Assembly: GCA_900404475.1 (NCBI GenBank)
Contig: OUQQ01000471.1
Span: forward strand, 4,189 to 20,791
DNA: 16,603 nucleotides
Reading direction: 5' to 3'
DNA from: Spongospora subterranea
Lineage: Eukaryota > Endomyxa > Phytomyxea > Plasmodiophorida > Plasmodiophoridae
A program made the translations under genes and the position numbers. Below the pieces are notes generated by a model. The model saw only the letters and a list, made by a program, of their open reading frames with translations, searched no databases and was not told where the DNA came from. This document shows, one piece after another, positions 1 to 7,808 of this stretch (the first letter of the stretch is position 1; each line of letters opens with the position of its first letter).

Positions 1-900
1 TGTTACCGAGTGTTGTCGTGCACTGTGGCCACCTCATCGAAACCCGCGATATCCTGCAATAAATATCGGTGCGCTGCGTTCTGTACCAGGGCAACGGCAG
101 CTCGTATTTTTGTTGTCCTCCACCCAGTTCAAGGTTTTTCTGGAATCGCCGGTTCGTGCATCTGTTTTGACTCACTTGTCAGGATATAACGTCGCCAGTT
201 GCTGATAGTCCGGGTTTGATGGCCCACCCTCTCCTCGGGCAAAAAACAGATCGTCAAGCATTCAAAGAATTTTTGAACAGCCTTGAGAATAACACAACAT
301 CGGTTTCCGTTGTCCCGGAACAGAGTACAATGCACCAAAGGAGAACCAAAGGTCTGAGCACTGGCGCTGAACGAGATACCACGTCACAGAGTTTTTGAAC
401 TGAGGTAAAGATAATTGAGGAGTCCCTCCAGGATAAGTGCTCTTCCCGAATGAAGACCAATCTTCATTACTCTACATATTAAGGCATATTCAGATTGTAG
501 TTTACGTACGCTTAACATACCTTCAAGTGTTTGGTTAGATATAAATACCCTATGAAATGAGTAGGTCAAAATTCGCGATATGCCTCTGTAAATGTGGATC
601 CAAAGAGGTCACCGCGGCAGCATCTTCCTCCTCCCGCTCCTCACTGTTCCGCGCCCATTACGTCAGATGCGTCCAGGCCACAGCATCATCTGATCAAGGA
701 ACCGGTCGCATCCGATATTCGTCAAATAGGCTGGTCAAGCCGATTTAAGACGTTGGCACGTTCGTCTTTTCGTTAAAAAACCTCCCAGGCTGTGGAACGG
801 TTTGCTCCGGAGCGTCGTGGTCGGAATCGACGGATGCCAAACAAAATGTACGCCTCATTCTTCACCATTCTCTTTGCATTTTACCCGGGAGGATATTTAC
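1..900. other. Left flank with no recognised gene
   Basis: I recognise no gene here. The strand-minus reading near positions 5-130 stays open for about 43 codons (a stretch reads RAAVALVQNAAHRYLLQDI) and could be part of an exon, but nothing identifies it. A GC-rich patch at about 590-760 is open in two plus frames, one rich in serine and one rich in proline and histidine, which looks like composition rather than a gene. The only supported item is the dispersed repeat at 270-333. Confidence 0.4.
270..333. repeat. Dispersed repeat copy 1 (pairs with 6591-6656)
   Basis: This stretch aligns with 6591-6656 in the same orientation. The best-conserved core is gtttccgttgtccyggaaca, followed in both copies by a near-identical ten bases, and upstream by a shared TTTGAAC-GCCT-GAG pattern. 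Overall identity is roughly 70-75 percent by eye. It may be a fragment of a degraded LTR or another interspersed repeat; two short diverged copies cannot show which. Confidence 0.5.
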
Positions 901-909
901 AGTTCAATA

Positions 910-947
910 AAGGGGACGGGGACACCTAAACCCTCACTGCAGTTGAC
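910..947 (+). repeat. Left terminal inverted repeat
   Basis: It begins AAGGGGACGGGGACACC and runs through CACTGCAGTTGAC. It pairs with 1589-1625 read in reverse complement. The tandem GGGG blocks at the outer end are separated by AC here and by TC on the other side. Confidence 0.85.
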
Positions 948-1024
948 CACATGAGTCCATTGCCCAGTTTAAAACCAGCCGGATAGACTGTCTGTCTCCG
1001 GTCTCTCATTTGCGGACATGGATG

Positions 1025-1248
1025 ATCACTGACCGGATCTGCATCGTTTTTGACGATCGCTTGTTCGCCCCATAAATCATGACAGTGACCCGACGACATT
1101 GCCTGAGCCCGGTGGCAGACGGCTGCATTGAAAATCACGGATCGGATCTGCATCGTATTGAACGATCGCGGTCGCTTGTTCGCCCCATAAATCATCACAG
1201 TGACCCGCCGACATTGCCTGAGCCCGGTGGCGGACGGCTGCATTGAAA
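1025..1248. repeat. Tandem duplication, two units of 109 and 115 bp
   Basis: Unit one (1025-1133) and unit two (1134-1248) are nearly identical. Both contain GGATCTGCATCG, TTGTTCGCCCCATAAATCAT and CATTGCCTGAGCCCGGTGGC. Unit two has a six-base insertion (GGTCGC) beside the CGATCGC motif. Because 109 and 115 are not multiples of three, the long minus-strand open frame crossing the region reads the two units in different frames, which argues against coding. Confidence 0.9.
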
Positions 1249-1563
1249 ATGACTGTATCTCCCATGGGATGGGGCACCAGGGATTAAAACCAAGGTGATC
1301 GTGATTGATGTCAGACCCGTTGAATAGTGTTGGCGGCTCAATGCGGGCATATGCGTTCACGAAAATCTCAGAGGCGATCCATGTCTGTGCGGCGGCCATA
1401 CCCGCACAGCGAGGGTACCACTTAGTATTCGACCTTAGATAACTGAGTCAATAATAGCTCAATAAAAAATCTAACTCTATCTGTATTTGCTTCTCGACTC
1501 GATTTACCCAGAAAATAGAGCTGCTTTTCATTTGCATTGATGTGTCTTTGGCGGTTTGGCCAT

Positions 1564-1570
1564 TATAAAA
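1564..1570 (+). promoter_or_regulatory. TATAAAA box candidate upstream of the SKA1-like gene
   Basis: A TATAAAA heptamer lies 145 bp before the ATG at 1715 and 19 bp inside the right terminal repeat of the inverted-repeat element. The spacing suits a fungal core promoter. If it is used, the transposon supplies part of the gene's promoter. The match is short and could be chance. Confidence 0.35.
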
Positions 1571-1588
1571 CTCCGCGAGAACATTGTC

Positions 1589-1625
1589 GTCAACTGCAGT
1601 GAGGGTTTAGGTGTCCCCGACCCCG
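1589..1625 (-). repeat. Right terminal inverted repeat
   Basis: Read in reverse complement it begins CGGGGTCGGGGACACC and continues with the same TAAACCCTCACTGCA core as the left end. It is followed by the TA at 1626-1627 and TTGAA. Confidence 0.85.
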
Positions 1626-1714
1626 TATTGAATCGCGCGCCCAAAAATCCAGTCACTGGCCCAATGTGCGTTTCACTCGTTATTTAATTGATTACGTATC
1701 CGGCGTCATTCACT

Positions 1715-2759
1715 ATGAATGTAGAACCTGATCTTATTGAACAGGTCAGGAACAGTGTCGCCGAGCTCGACAGAATTCATGCTAGTCTGCGCTCACAACT
1801 CACGTATCCTGAATTCTGTGATCGTCTCATTGCGTCCGTACTCTTGCTATGTTTTTTGCATAAATTACGCATCAGTTTTGTCTCTTATTGAGTTGGTTTC
1901 GACGTCTCGGCACCTTTCCTTGTTTCAGACAAGTTAAATTGGTTTGTGTTCGGATTCTTTGTTGATGATCATTTGTGTCTTCCACTATGGTGAAAGTAAT
2001 CTAGAAGGTCACTGCAGGGCAAAGAAACGGATCGATGCTGCCAAAACTCATATGATCCAGAACGCGTTAAAAATAAAAGTTGGAGACGTTGTCAAGCAGT
2101 TGTCGTAGACTGATATCACAATATAGGAACTTGATCGGACAATTGAAATACTGCTATTGCGGCGGGAAAAGGCACTTCTCCGAGTAAATCGGCCAGCAAT
2201 CATCGATCATGAAAACTTCGATCATGGAAACATCGAACCTGTCAATATTAAACCATCACCGCCCGCTGAATGTCAGGCGCTCTCACAGCGTCAACCTATG
2301 GTTAAATCTGGTCTGAACCATTTGGCCTCAATGTTTGTTTCCCCTTCTCGGCTTTCGACCCACATTGACAGGATTTTCAGAACAATGAAAGAACTTGAGT
2401 CCATCCCGCTTACAATGCGAGGCGCTGCCAAACTTGAGAATGTCAATGAGGTAATTTGCATATCCGAGGCAAATTAGTGTCACAACCGGAATCGAAAAAT
2501 TCGTTTCTTAGTTATTGTCTACGGTCGAAGCACATTTTCGAAAGAATCCAAAGCAGTATGTCTCAATTATGTCCAGCCTACAATTTGGTAAACAAGAGTT
2601 AGGCAATATTTGACGCTGAGCGACTTGGCCAGCATCGCTGGCCCGAAGGTAGGGGGGAGAACGGGATTAGCAATGATTCATGTTTTGAAAGCGCTTGGGT
2701 ATGTCCATTACGATGTGCACCGTGGTTTATCGAGAATCAAGAAACAAGATCGGCGATGA
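1715..2759 (+). CDS. SKA1: SKA1-like outer-kinetochore microtubule-binding protein, five exons
   Basis: Proposed exons are 1715-1803, 2018-2087, 2127-2450, 2512-2555 and 2603-2759. Together they keep one frame and give 227 residues; human SKA1 has 255. Introns 3 (GTAATT to TTCTTAG, 61 bp) and 4 (GTATGT to GTTAG, 47 bp) look canonical. Intron 2 (39 bp) and intron 1 (214 bp) are less certain. The N-terminal part is heptad-like (DLIEQVRNSVAELDRIHASL, then LDRTIEILLLRREKALLRV), as in the SKA coiled coil. Residues 142-159 (ELESIPLTMRG, then LENVN) resemble the start of the SKA1 microtubule-binding domain. Residues 202-221 (VLKALGYVHYDVHRGLSRI) resemble its final winged-helix segment. The linker between the two is about 25 residues shorter than in animals. 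In the family, Ska1 works with Ska2 and Ska3 to couple kinetochores to microtubules. The assignment rests on motif memory, not on a search. No frame damage is visible, unlike in the neighbouring transposons. Confidence 0.6.
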
Positions 2760-2774
2760 CTGGGATTTTACAAA

Positions 2775-2780
2775 AATAAA
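2775..2780 (+). terminator. Poly(A) signal candidate
   Basis: A perfect AATAAA lies 16 bp after the TGA at 2757-2759 of the SKA1-like gene, in AT-rich sequence. Position and motif fit a eukaryotic 3' end signal, though it is rather close to the stop codon. Confidence 0.4.
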
Positions 2781-3589
2781 TCTACATCAACAACTTCACC
2801 GTTTTTTCCCGAGTTCGCATTTTTAAGTATTTGGCAAGATTCACCGAATTTTTACAGCAAACTTATTCTTCATCATTAACTTTCAGACCCTGATAGTTTT
2901 AGCGCGTCGAATAAGGAAATTGTTTCTAAAACTACGAAATCAGTAGGTGATAAAAGGCATCAACCTGGTCAACAGACGGTGAAAAAATTCTGTACGACAT
3001 CATGATATTACATAGTCAAAGAATCGGTAGAACCCAATCGGAATCAATAAGAGGTTACTGTACGATTTGAATGGTTTGAGGCCGAGTCAGACCGGCATGG
3101 GCGCCGTGAGACCATGGTGGCGAAAATGGAGAGTCACTAAGCAGAGAACGACAGTCATAAACGTGTGATTTGATGGGTAAAACATACACACCAAGAACCA
3201 GCCAACGGCAAAACCCACGATATGCGAAAACAACTGATTGTCCGTTCGGGCATCAAAAGGCTTCCTCCAAAACAGCGGGCTGGTACAGCCCTTTTGAGCA
3301 TAATCTCCACATTCATTCCATATTTAAAGTAGTATGGCGATACGTTGGAGCCTTGGGGGTGGCGAAGGTTTTGCTCAGGTCCGAAGTTTCGCACAATCGT
3401 AGTGATAGCTGCTTCTTGATGTCTCTCGGGCCTCCTGATCAATGCGGTACGCCTCCAACGTCCTTTCGCTTCATATGCCGTTGCGCTACCGTTGCTATCG
3501 CAAATGGCGCGTCGCACACGAGATAGAAACAGTTCTGAGAATTGCGGCCGGAAAGCGGTAAAAGCAATCAGGATCGTGGACCGCGTTCG
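2781..3589. other. Intergenic stretch, no recognised gene
   Basis: 2781-3150 is AT-rich with no convincing frame. At 3155-3526 both strands stay open for about 120 codons over the same bases. The minus reading contains NVSPYYFKYGMNVEI, faintly like the segment after the last catalytic residue of retroelement integrases, but no DDE residues or neighbouring domains can be placed. I treat it as unassigned. Confidence 0.35.
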
Positions 3590-3988
3590 CTAAGCTTGCT
3601 CATCGCCCTCGGACGACGACAGCTGTGCTTTTCTTATGCGCATTCTAGCGACCAATTGACCGATGCTAACTAACTTTATTCGAGTAGTTGCAACAAAGGT
3701 CCATAAACGCGGCCACGTTGAAGTTGCGTTTTGAATAAACTGCAATAAACTGCAAGCATTGTGGCGATGGCGCTGATGACGATACAAGCCAATCGTAAGC
3801 AATAATAGCAGAATTACTCCATTAGTTCGCTGCATCTGTCCCTTGAATTGATTTGCCGTTGTTGGTGCAACCCCAGATAGTAATTGACCTTTGGGCGTAA
3901 ATCCTGAGGACCAACACCGATACCATGTTTTGCTTTCGATTCGTCGTGCAGGTTGGACTCCCATTCGTCTGTCCGTTCTCGAACTCAC
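3590..3988 (-). other. Unrecognised open frame of 132 codons
   Basis: The frame is open and basic. It has one short hydrophobic run (GVILLLLLTIGLY, residues about 56-68) that could be a membrane segment. The opposite strand is also open over part of it, and no promoter or splice context is evident. A ten-base tandem duplication (AATAAACTGC at 3734-3743 and 3744-3753) lies inside. I cannot name a family; it may be degraded transposon sequence, since a Gypsy pol starts 200 bp further on. Confidence 0.2.
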
Positions 3989-4339
3989 GAGGGTCTATCT
4001 TGAAATATCGGCGGTAAAAGCCTCCAAACGCTCACTGAAATCGTGGATTCTGGTATCCACTGATGACCTCAAAAGTGTTTACAGCAGGGAGACCAAGGGA
4101 CACCTGAAGAGTTGCGCGGTGATAAAAGTTGCGTGGGTCGGTTCCGATTATCGATTGCCGTCGCGAAAATTGGATTAAGTTGATCCATTGCGCATCTAAG
4201 ATTGATTTGGAGGGCAATGCATTCTTATCGATACCCGCCATCCGCGAGCGCCAAGTAGACCGTAGTCGTCGCCCGATAATCCCGTACGCATCCAGCGCCC
4301 ACAAGAATCTCGACGAGTTTATGATGATAGACACAACTT

Positions 4340-4545
4340 TTACACCAACCCGTCGTGGACCGCTATTCCGCAGAAGAGAGAGTATCGTCGCCTGAACACC
4401 ATCGCGATTAAAAATCGGTATCCCCTCGCTCATCAACCAACTGCTCGACCGTCATCGATCCGCGAAAATCTTTACCCGTATTGATCTCCGTTCGGCGTAT
4501 TACCTTCTACGAGTTCATAAAGGCGACGAATGGCGGCAAGCACCG
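4340..4545 (+). pseudogene. RT fingers fragment with the first catalytic aspartate
   Basis: The frame reads [16 protein letters not shown] at 4373-4427, the usual Gypsy RT block before motif A. A one-base shift follows, then [15 protein letters not shown] (motif A, with the metal-binding Asp) and GDEW. About nine residues that normally precede YRRLN (the LRLCVD-type block) are missing. Homology stops just after GDEW, where the segment leading to the MPFG and YxDD motifs should follow. Confidence 0.85.
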
Positions 4546-4755
4546 GGACCTTGCAGGCAAACAATGTTATGAAAGGCAATTAGAATCTCGAATGGTGCAT
4601 TTAATCGGACTTGGACAAAACGCAGAGGTCAACGTCACATTGACTTCCGAACAAGTAATCGTCAATAATGAAACCGTGAATGGAATCAGATTCCAGCGGC
4701 GAGACTGAACTGTGGAAAATGGGCCCTGAGGTATAGTCCAAGTCGAACGTCCTGA
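4546..4755 (+). other. Unmatched segment in place of the RT palm
   Basis: Between GDEW and the TTFEFLGYIVS block, a Gypsy pol should carry about 70 residues including YxDD. Here there are roughly 210 bp of about the right length, but they read as something else; one open frame includes NAEVNVTLTSEQVIVNN. I find no second copy in this window. It may be an insertion or patch that replaced the palm, or palm sequence scrambled beyond recognition. Confidence 0.4.
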
Positions 4756-5074
4756 ATGCACCGAGGACAAATGGAATGGCTGGTTCACCACATTCGAGTT
4801 CTTAGGCTATATTGTGTCGTCGTCTGGGGTTTTCCATGGACCCTTCCAAGGTCAAAGCCGTTATCGATTGGCCTTCTCCCACCAATGTAGATCCGCGCAG
4901 TCGTTTCTTGGGTTCGCCAACTTTACCGTCGGTTCATCAAGAATTTCTCCGCAATCGTGCGACCGTTGATTCTCTCAACTCGCAAGAATGTTGTTTACGA
5001 GTGGAAAGTCGGACAGGAAAACGCGTTTACTACTTTTGAGAAACAAGCTTTCACTTCCGCTCCAATTTTGATGC

Positions 5075-5420
5075 ATGCAGACCCCTCGAAACAATTTACT
5101 CTCGAAACCGATGCGAGTAATTTCGCTATTGGCGCAATTTTATCTTAGTTCGATGCAGAAGGTGCTCTTGCTGCTGCTATTCCCGTTCTCTTAGCCCTGC
5201 AGAACTACTTGCAATCAAGACCGCTTTTAGTACTTGGAGGCATTATCTGGAGGTGTGCATCATTCAATCTTGGTCCCTACTGATCATGAGTCGCTGCGCT
5301 ATTCCATACGATGAAGTCCTTATCCAGTCGGCAAGCCCGATGGTCCTTGTTCTTTTCGCGTGTCAACCTCGACTTTTGTTATCGCCCTGGGCTTCGCGAC
5401 GGCAAAGCCGATGCCCTTTC
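5075..5420 (+). pseudogene. Gypsy RNase H domain, damaged
   Basis: The domain starts near LETDASNFAIGAILS, with the first catalytic Asp in TDAS. TAG at 5146-5148 stands where related elements usually have Gln, consistent with a C-to-T change. Next come YSRSLSPAE and LLAIKTAFSTWRHYLE, then after a frame change TDHESLRYS, and finally RQARW and KADALSR at the C-terminal end. The segment between SPAE and LLAIK is about nine residues too short, and the gap falls at a GAACT repeat. Confidence 0.85.
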
Positions 5421-5878
5421 ACGTTGCCATGATCGCGAGGGTATGTCCCGTCACGCCTCAGCGTCACTCTTATGTTTTCTCCAAAAACTTTTTTCTGCTC
5501 CCATTCCTTATCCTGACCTTGTTTCTGTCTCTAGTTCCATCCCAGACATCGCTCTCAATCCTGTTCCAATTCCGTTTCTGTCACTGGTTTCGCTCCAGTG
5601 TCGTTCCTGGTTCTATCCCTCGCGCTTCCGCCCACATCGCCTCCGCTACCCTCGCGTCTCTGGCACCCGATCCCTCTACACCTCCAGCGTTTCATGCTCG
5701 CCTTGTTGATGCTACCTCAAGAGACAAATACGCTCAGTCCCATTGCCCCGAATTCTTAGTTTTCGCCTTCAAGGTCCGGTGCTTGCCCCTTGGCAGCTGG
5801 GCCCATTATAAGGGCATCTATAGCTTCCAGCACGATGTTTATCGTTTGGAAACCAAATTGATAAAGGCTAACCATATG

Positions 5879-5914
5879 CCTTGCGCCCATTCAACGCCTT
5901 GCGCCCATTCATCG
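5879..5914 (+). repeat. 18-bp tandem duplication
   Basis: CCTTGCGCCCATTCAACG is followed directly by CCTTGCGCCCATTCATCG, with one mismatch. It lies at the point where recognisable integrase-linker sequence of the plus-strand element ends. Confidence 0.9.
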
Positions 5915-5929
5915 CTGATCTATTCAAAG

Positions 5930-6319
5930 TCAATTACTCAAAAGAGGGACAATTTCGCTGCTTAACTGTTCAAGGCTCAAAAATATCGTCTGCATCACTT
6001 CCTCTTTCCTGGGTGGCAAAACCGGAACGTTGATGAGATGCTGGGTTTGAAGAGTATTATCTTCAATGGAGCTTCATAACTTGTAAGTGTGTTGATTATT
6101 AATGGCGTGTGGTTCAACCGTCTTCCAAACATTGTTAATTTTGGTGTAGAAGATCTGGTTGTCAATGTTTTGATATACCGTAATGTCCAAGTGAGTCTGT
6201 GGAGGATTTGAAATCGTGTGAAGACGGCCATTATTGTCACGAGCAGCTGGCGTAAGATTCAGCCTCGATAATGCTTGCTGTAAAGCAGAGATTCGGAGAA
6301 ATACGACAAAATGCAGCAC
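5930..6319 (-). pseudogene. Unrecognised reading frame of about 129 codons with one in-frame stop
   Basis: Read on the minus strand from 6319, the frame runs 81 codons to a TGA at 6074-6076, then continues in the same frame for 47 more codons to a TGA at 5930-5932. Composition is protein-like: mixed, not low-complexity, with THLDITVYQNIDNQIFY before the stop and PRKEEVMQTIFLSLEQLSSE after it. There is no match I can name. It could be one gene with a single nonsense mutation, two exons, or chance; the upstream TTTACAG could be a splice acceptor. It lies antisense beyond the decayed pol linker. Confidence 0.3.
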
Positions 6320-6349
6320 GGATGCCTGCGCCAGATAGAAGGCAGACCA

Positions 6350-6545
6350 GCGCTTGCGCGTAGTTCTACATTTGAATCAGCGTGAACATCCACCGATGCA
6401 TCGATGCGCCAGCGTCATCTCCTTAGAAAACGGGTCGCGTCTAAGATTTTCTCAACTGTCCTTGACCCGACACTGCATTGGCTGCGCAAGGCCATTGATG
6501 ACGTTGATGCATTCGCCGTTTTAGTTAAAGCCATCCCAGGCAACA
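6350..6545 (+). repeat. Left arm of a diverged inverted repeat
   Basis: The reverse complement of 7107-7299 aligns along this arm. Shared strings include GCGTAGTTC, ATTTGAATCAGCG, CATCCACCGATGC, CATCTCCT, CGCGTCTAA, GATGACGTTGA, TTTAGTTAA and GCCATCCCAGG. Identity is about 75-80 percent with small indels. The plus frame contains IDDVDAFAVLVKAIPGN, and a corresponding but shifted frame exists in the other arm, so both may derive from one coding sequence that I do not recognise. Confidence 0.8.
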
Positions 6546-6590
6546 GAGAGGGGAAAGTCAGAATAGATTAAAGTCCGGATATTCTATAAA

Positions 6591-6656
6591 CAATTTGAAC
6601 TGCCTCGAGGACAGAAGTATATTGTGTTTCCGTTGTCCTGGAACAGAATACAGCGC
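6591..6656. repeat. Dispersed repeat copy 2 (pairs with 270-333)
   Basis: It shares GTTTCCGTTGTCC, GGAACAGA and TACA with copy 1 in the same order and spacing. It lies in the spacer between the arms of the inverted repeat 6350-6545 / 7107-7299. Confidence 0.5.
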
Positions 6657-6680
6657 GTCCGGTGGGAAGGTCACAGTAAT

Positions 6681-6935
6681 TTAAAACCCAATAATCAGGA
6701 CGTAGCGGGTATCGCTTTGTGTTTTCGTTCGGCATTTTGGTGCCAGGTTTGTAGAACCCATATCTACTAAAGGGCCAAGAAGAAGCTTGGTGTCAAAGCT
6801 CATTCCCCAGGCATATTTACCCTCTGGAGCGGGTATCGCTGAAGTCCCTCCAAGATGAATTTGTGACGCCTCTAAATGCATATTCTGGCGTTGCCAACAA
6901 ACAACCGAAGGCATACGATATGCGGCCTGCGTCAA
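6681..6935 (-). pseudogene. Possible fragment of a pepsin-type (A1) aspartic protease
   Basis: The 84-codon minus frame contains, at residues 41-63, a pattern Y..GMSF......LVDMGSTNL followed by APKC. A1 proteases have a tyrosine, an I-S-x-G-T-P-P-Q-type strand, then V-D-T-G-S-[ST]-N-L-W-V-P near the first active site. The order and spacing fit, but Thr of DTGS is Met, the Trp is absent and G-T-P-P-Q is not preserved. Only the first lobe's active-site region could be present. If the call is right, this is a host-gene fragment caught between repeat arms; chance resemblance is a serious alternative. Confidence 0.25.
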
Positions 6936-7106
6936 CGCGACATTAAATCGAGAGCGAATTGGGGACTTTCAATCACCCCAACAAATGCTGATTCCGCCCT
7001 CGACTCTCGTACCCCACTCACCTGCTCATGAAATGCAGCTCCAGCAAAGCTAATGATCTTATATTGGAGGCAGACTCAACTTTCATTCGCCAGTCGGCTG
7101 GCGGTG

Positions 7107-7299
7107 TGTTTCCTGGGATGGCCTTAACTAAATCGGCGAAATGCTTCAACGTCATCGATGGGCTGGAGCAACCGATAGAGTGCTGGAACAAGGACACCTG
7201 AGAAACCATTAGACGCGATCAGTTTTTTTAGGAGATGATCCTGGCACATCGGCGCATCGGTGGATGCTCGCGCTGATTCAAATGCTGAACTACGTGCGA
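7107..7299 (-). repeat. Right arm of a diverged inverted repeat
   Basis: It is the partner of 6350-6545 in opposite orientation. Just beyond it (minus strand, about 7327-7479) lies an acidic 50-codon open stretch (FDPVDSDNDDSNSYES, then LAERVAEDAALRHCLY) with no counterpart in the left copy. The minus copy may therefore retain more of the original coding unit. Confidence 0.8.
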
Positions 7300-7547
7300 G
7301 CTAATCGAAGTTTACGATGTGTCTCGCTAGGTGATCGTGTAGAGGCAGTGTCGAAGCGCTGCATCTTCCGCGACTCTCTCGGCAAGTGTTGACTCGTAGC
7401 TATTTGAGTCGTCATTATCAGAATCTACAGGGTCGAAGTGTTGCGGATATGCCAAATAAGCGGAAGGTCTCTTTGTTGATCATTGGCTTGCATTTGAATT
7501 AAGCAAATGAGACCATGGGGGAGAATATCAACAGTCAGAGAGTGTTG

Positions 7548-7808
7548 CAAGTGAGAAACCGGAGACGGACAGTCAATTCGGTATTTCCCCACACTGGGCA
7601 ACGGATATTCACAGTCGGGTCCAAGTGAGAGACCGGAGACGGACAGTCAATGCGGTATTTTCCCACACTGGACAACGGATATTTACAGTCAATGCGGTAT
7701 TTTCCCACACTGGACAACGGATATTTACAGTCGGGTCCACAGTCTAAACCGTCCCCTCTAACACTGGGCAACGGATATTCACAGTCGGGTCCAAGTGAGA
7801 GACCGGAG
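7548..7808. repeat. Minisatellite array with a 74-bp unit and a nested 42-bp duplication
   Basis: Units start at 7548 and 7622 (period 74) with CAAGTGAGARACCGGAGAC. A 42-bp subunit starting CAGTCAATGCGG repeats at 7644 and 7686. A variant unit covers 7739-7791 and a partial one 7794-7808. Every unit has the core ACACTGGRCAACGGATATT. Part of the unit in reverse complement (GACTGTCYGTCTCCGGT, CTCTCA) occurs once at 986-1010 inside the inverted-repeat element, with the upstream TTGCCCAGT at matching spacing (960-968). The array lies just beyond the end of the minus-strand element-B pol. Confidence 0.9.

Larger units (their letters stand above)
910..1625. mobile_element. Non-autonomous terminal-inverted-repeat DNA transposon (MITE-like), 716 bp
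   Basis: The ends at 910-947 and 1589-1625 are inverted copies of each other. About 36 bases match, with one internal A/T mismatch and a small difference at the outermost bases; the shared core is ACACCTAAACCCTCACTGCA. The element sits between two TA dinucleotides (908-909 and 1626-1627). Outside them the flanks are TTCAA on the left and TTGAA on the right, so the empty site would be the palindrome TTCAATATTGAA. A TA target duplication is typical of Tc1/mariner/pogo-type elements. The interior has no transposase; it carries a tandem duplication and a segment shared with the array at 7548-7808. An alternative reading counts TTCAATA as part of longer inverted repeats. Confidence 0.85.
4185..5880 (+). 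pseudogene. Ty3/Gypsy pol remnant (RT, RNase H, start of integrase)
   Basis: Order along the plus strand is: RT N-terminal part (4185-4545), an unmatched segment (4546-4755), RT thumb and connection (4756-5070), RNase H (5075-5420), then the linker into integrase (5420-5880). Reading must change frame at least five times, and the RT palm with its catalytic YxDD is gone. No LTR or gag is attached. The frame before 4185 (3891-4178) may be the protease-RT linker but is too weak to call. The protein resembles fungal chromodomain-type Gypsy pol. It differs in detail from the minus-strand copies further right, so it is probably a separate family. Confidence 0.85.

Noticed and set aside
926..1399. 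157-codon minus-strand open frame inside the inverted-repeat element
   Set aside because: It crosses a tandem duplication whose units are read in different frames, starts within the terminal repeat, and resembles no transposase.
3155..3526. Overlapping ~120-codon frames on opposite strands
   Set aside because: Neither shows a recognisable domain; the faint integrase-like phrase on the minus strand is too short to support a call.
5360..5965. 201-codon plus-strand open frame
   Set aside because: Its first part is out of frame with the RNase H end (RQARW to ADALSR) in the other frame and is a serine/phenylalanine-rich shadow. Only the later part matches the pol linker, and it is included in the pol remnant.
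7548..7808. Possible CRISPR-like array
   Set aside because: The repeated blocks are contiguous with no unique spacers, units vary in length (74 and 42 bp), and the context is eukaryotic.
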